NCBI RefSeq assembly: GCF_027922145.1
Contig: NZ_BSFC01000003.1
Location: forward strand, 98,892 to 162,891
Direction of reading: 5' to 3'
DNA from: Novosphingobium resinovorum
Lineage (GTDB): Bacteria; Pseudomonadota; Alphaproteobacteria; Sphingomonadales; Sphingomonadaceae
Length of the DNA: 64,000 nucleotides
The translations under genes and the position numbers were made by a program. Positions 63,914-64,000 of this stretch are shown one piece after another. The notes under the pieces were generated by a model. It saw only the letters and a program-made list of their open reading frames with translations, searched no databases and was not told the DNA's origin. How positions within the stretch are numbered: position 1 is the stretch's first letter; every line of letters begins with the position of its first letter.

Positions 63914-64000
63914 TCAGCGCAGCGAGACGACGTTGTCCGAAACGCGCGGATCCTTGCGGCCGGTGTAGAGGCTGGCCATCGGCTCGTCCTGGGCAAGGAC
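63914..64000 (-). CDS. C-terminal end of a gene cut by the window edge
   Basis: The minus strand from 64000 reads 28 sense codons without interruption, ending ...MASLYTGRKDPRVSDNVVSLR and a TGA at 63914-63916, and a well-formed terminator follows. The frame, the codon use and the terminator position make it a genuine gene end. Too little is present to name the product. Confidence 0.65.
   Translation of the reverse strand, partial: VLAQDEPMASLYTGRKDPRVSDNVVSLR

Overview
The window is a compact, high-GC chromosomal segment from an alphaproteobacterium, most likely a sphingomonad (Novosphingobium/Sphingomonas/Erythrobacter type). Grounds for this: heme is made by a C4-type 5-aminolevulinate synthase, double-strand breaks are handled by AddAB rather than RecBCD, there is a DivL-like cell-cycle pseudokinase, Flp pilins sit under a CtrA-type box, and the dispersed repeats look like those of sphingomonads. 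The assignment comes from gene content and remembered gene order, not from a search. I see no prophage, insertion sequence or CRISPR array.

Layout. 0.1-11.5 kb (minus strand): a near-continuous operon, divL-like kinase > tsaE > amgK > murU > addB > addA, followed by trxA. Most junctions overlap by 4 to 8 bases. 11.5-12.3 kb: an AT-rich island with a small LuxR-type HTH protein. 12.4-16.1 kb: ahcY behind a palindromic operator, a secreted protein of unknown function, a Prx5 peroxiredoxin and a short-chain dehydrogenase. 16-20.3 kb (minus strand): a polytopic membrane protein, a dispersed inverted repeat, and PLD > folE > GFA. 20.3-24.4 kb: a long structured leader before a duplicated-domain periplasmic protein, a ClC exchanger, two identical tRNA-Arg genes, a MutT that appears to start at CTG, and two Flp pilins. 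24.5-31.2 kb: an M48 protease, XerD and a coupled pair of unknown envelope proteins, divergent from aroK-aroB, then a candidate small RNA. 31.2-32.8 kb: a POT transporter and a tiny membrane protein.

32.8-43.4 kb (minus strand) is a propionyl-CoA-to-succinyl-CoA module: pccB, thiolase, methylmalonyl-CoA epimerase, methylmalonyl-CoA mutase, biotin synthase, a secreted esterase, pccA, a CsaA-like protein and an acyl-CoA thioesterase. 43.5-47.3 kb: glutathione reductase, an alpha/beta hydrolase and pgi. 47.5-51 kb: the lepB-rnc-era operon, extended by an SGNH-hydrolase lipoprotein. 51-58 kb: a GT-C-like membrane protein converging on plsY-dprA-membrane protein-topA-small HTH. 58-64 kb: murI coupled to a degenerate metallo-beta-lactamase-fold protein, hemA, an old yellow enzyme, a polytopic membrane protein, and the last codons of a gene cut by the right edge.

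Most content is housekeeping. The most interesting signals are the histidine-to-lysine change at the phospho-acceptor position of the DivL-like kinase, a perfect TTAA-N7-TTAA site before the first pilin gene, a 34-bp alternating purine-pyrimidine tract just upstream of topA, the palindrome before ahcY, the CTG start of mutT, and two structured transcribed-looking intergenic regions. No single new multi-gene system stands out with confidence.
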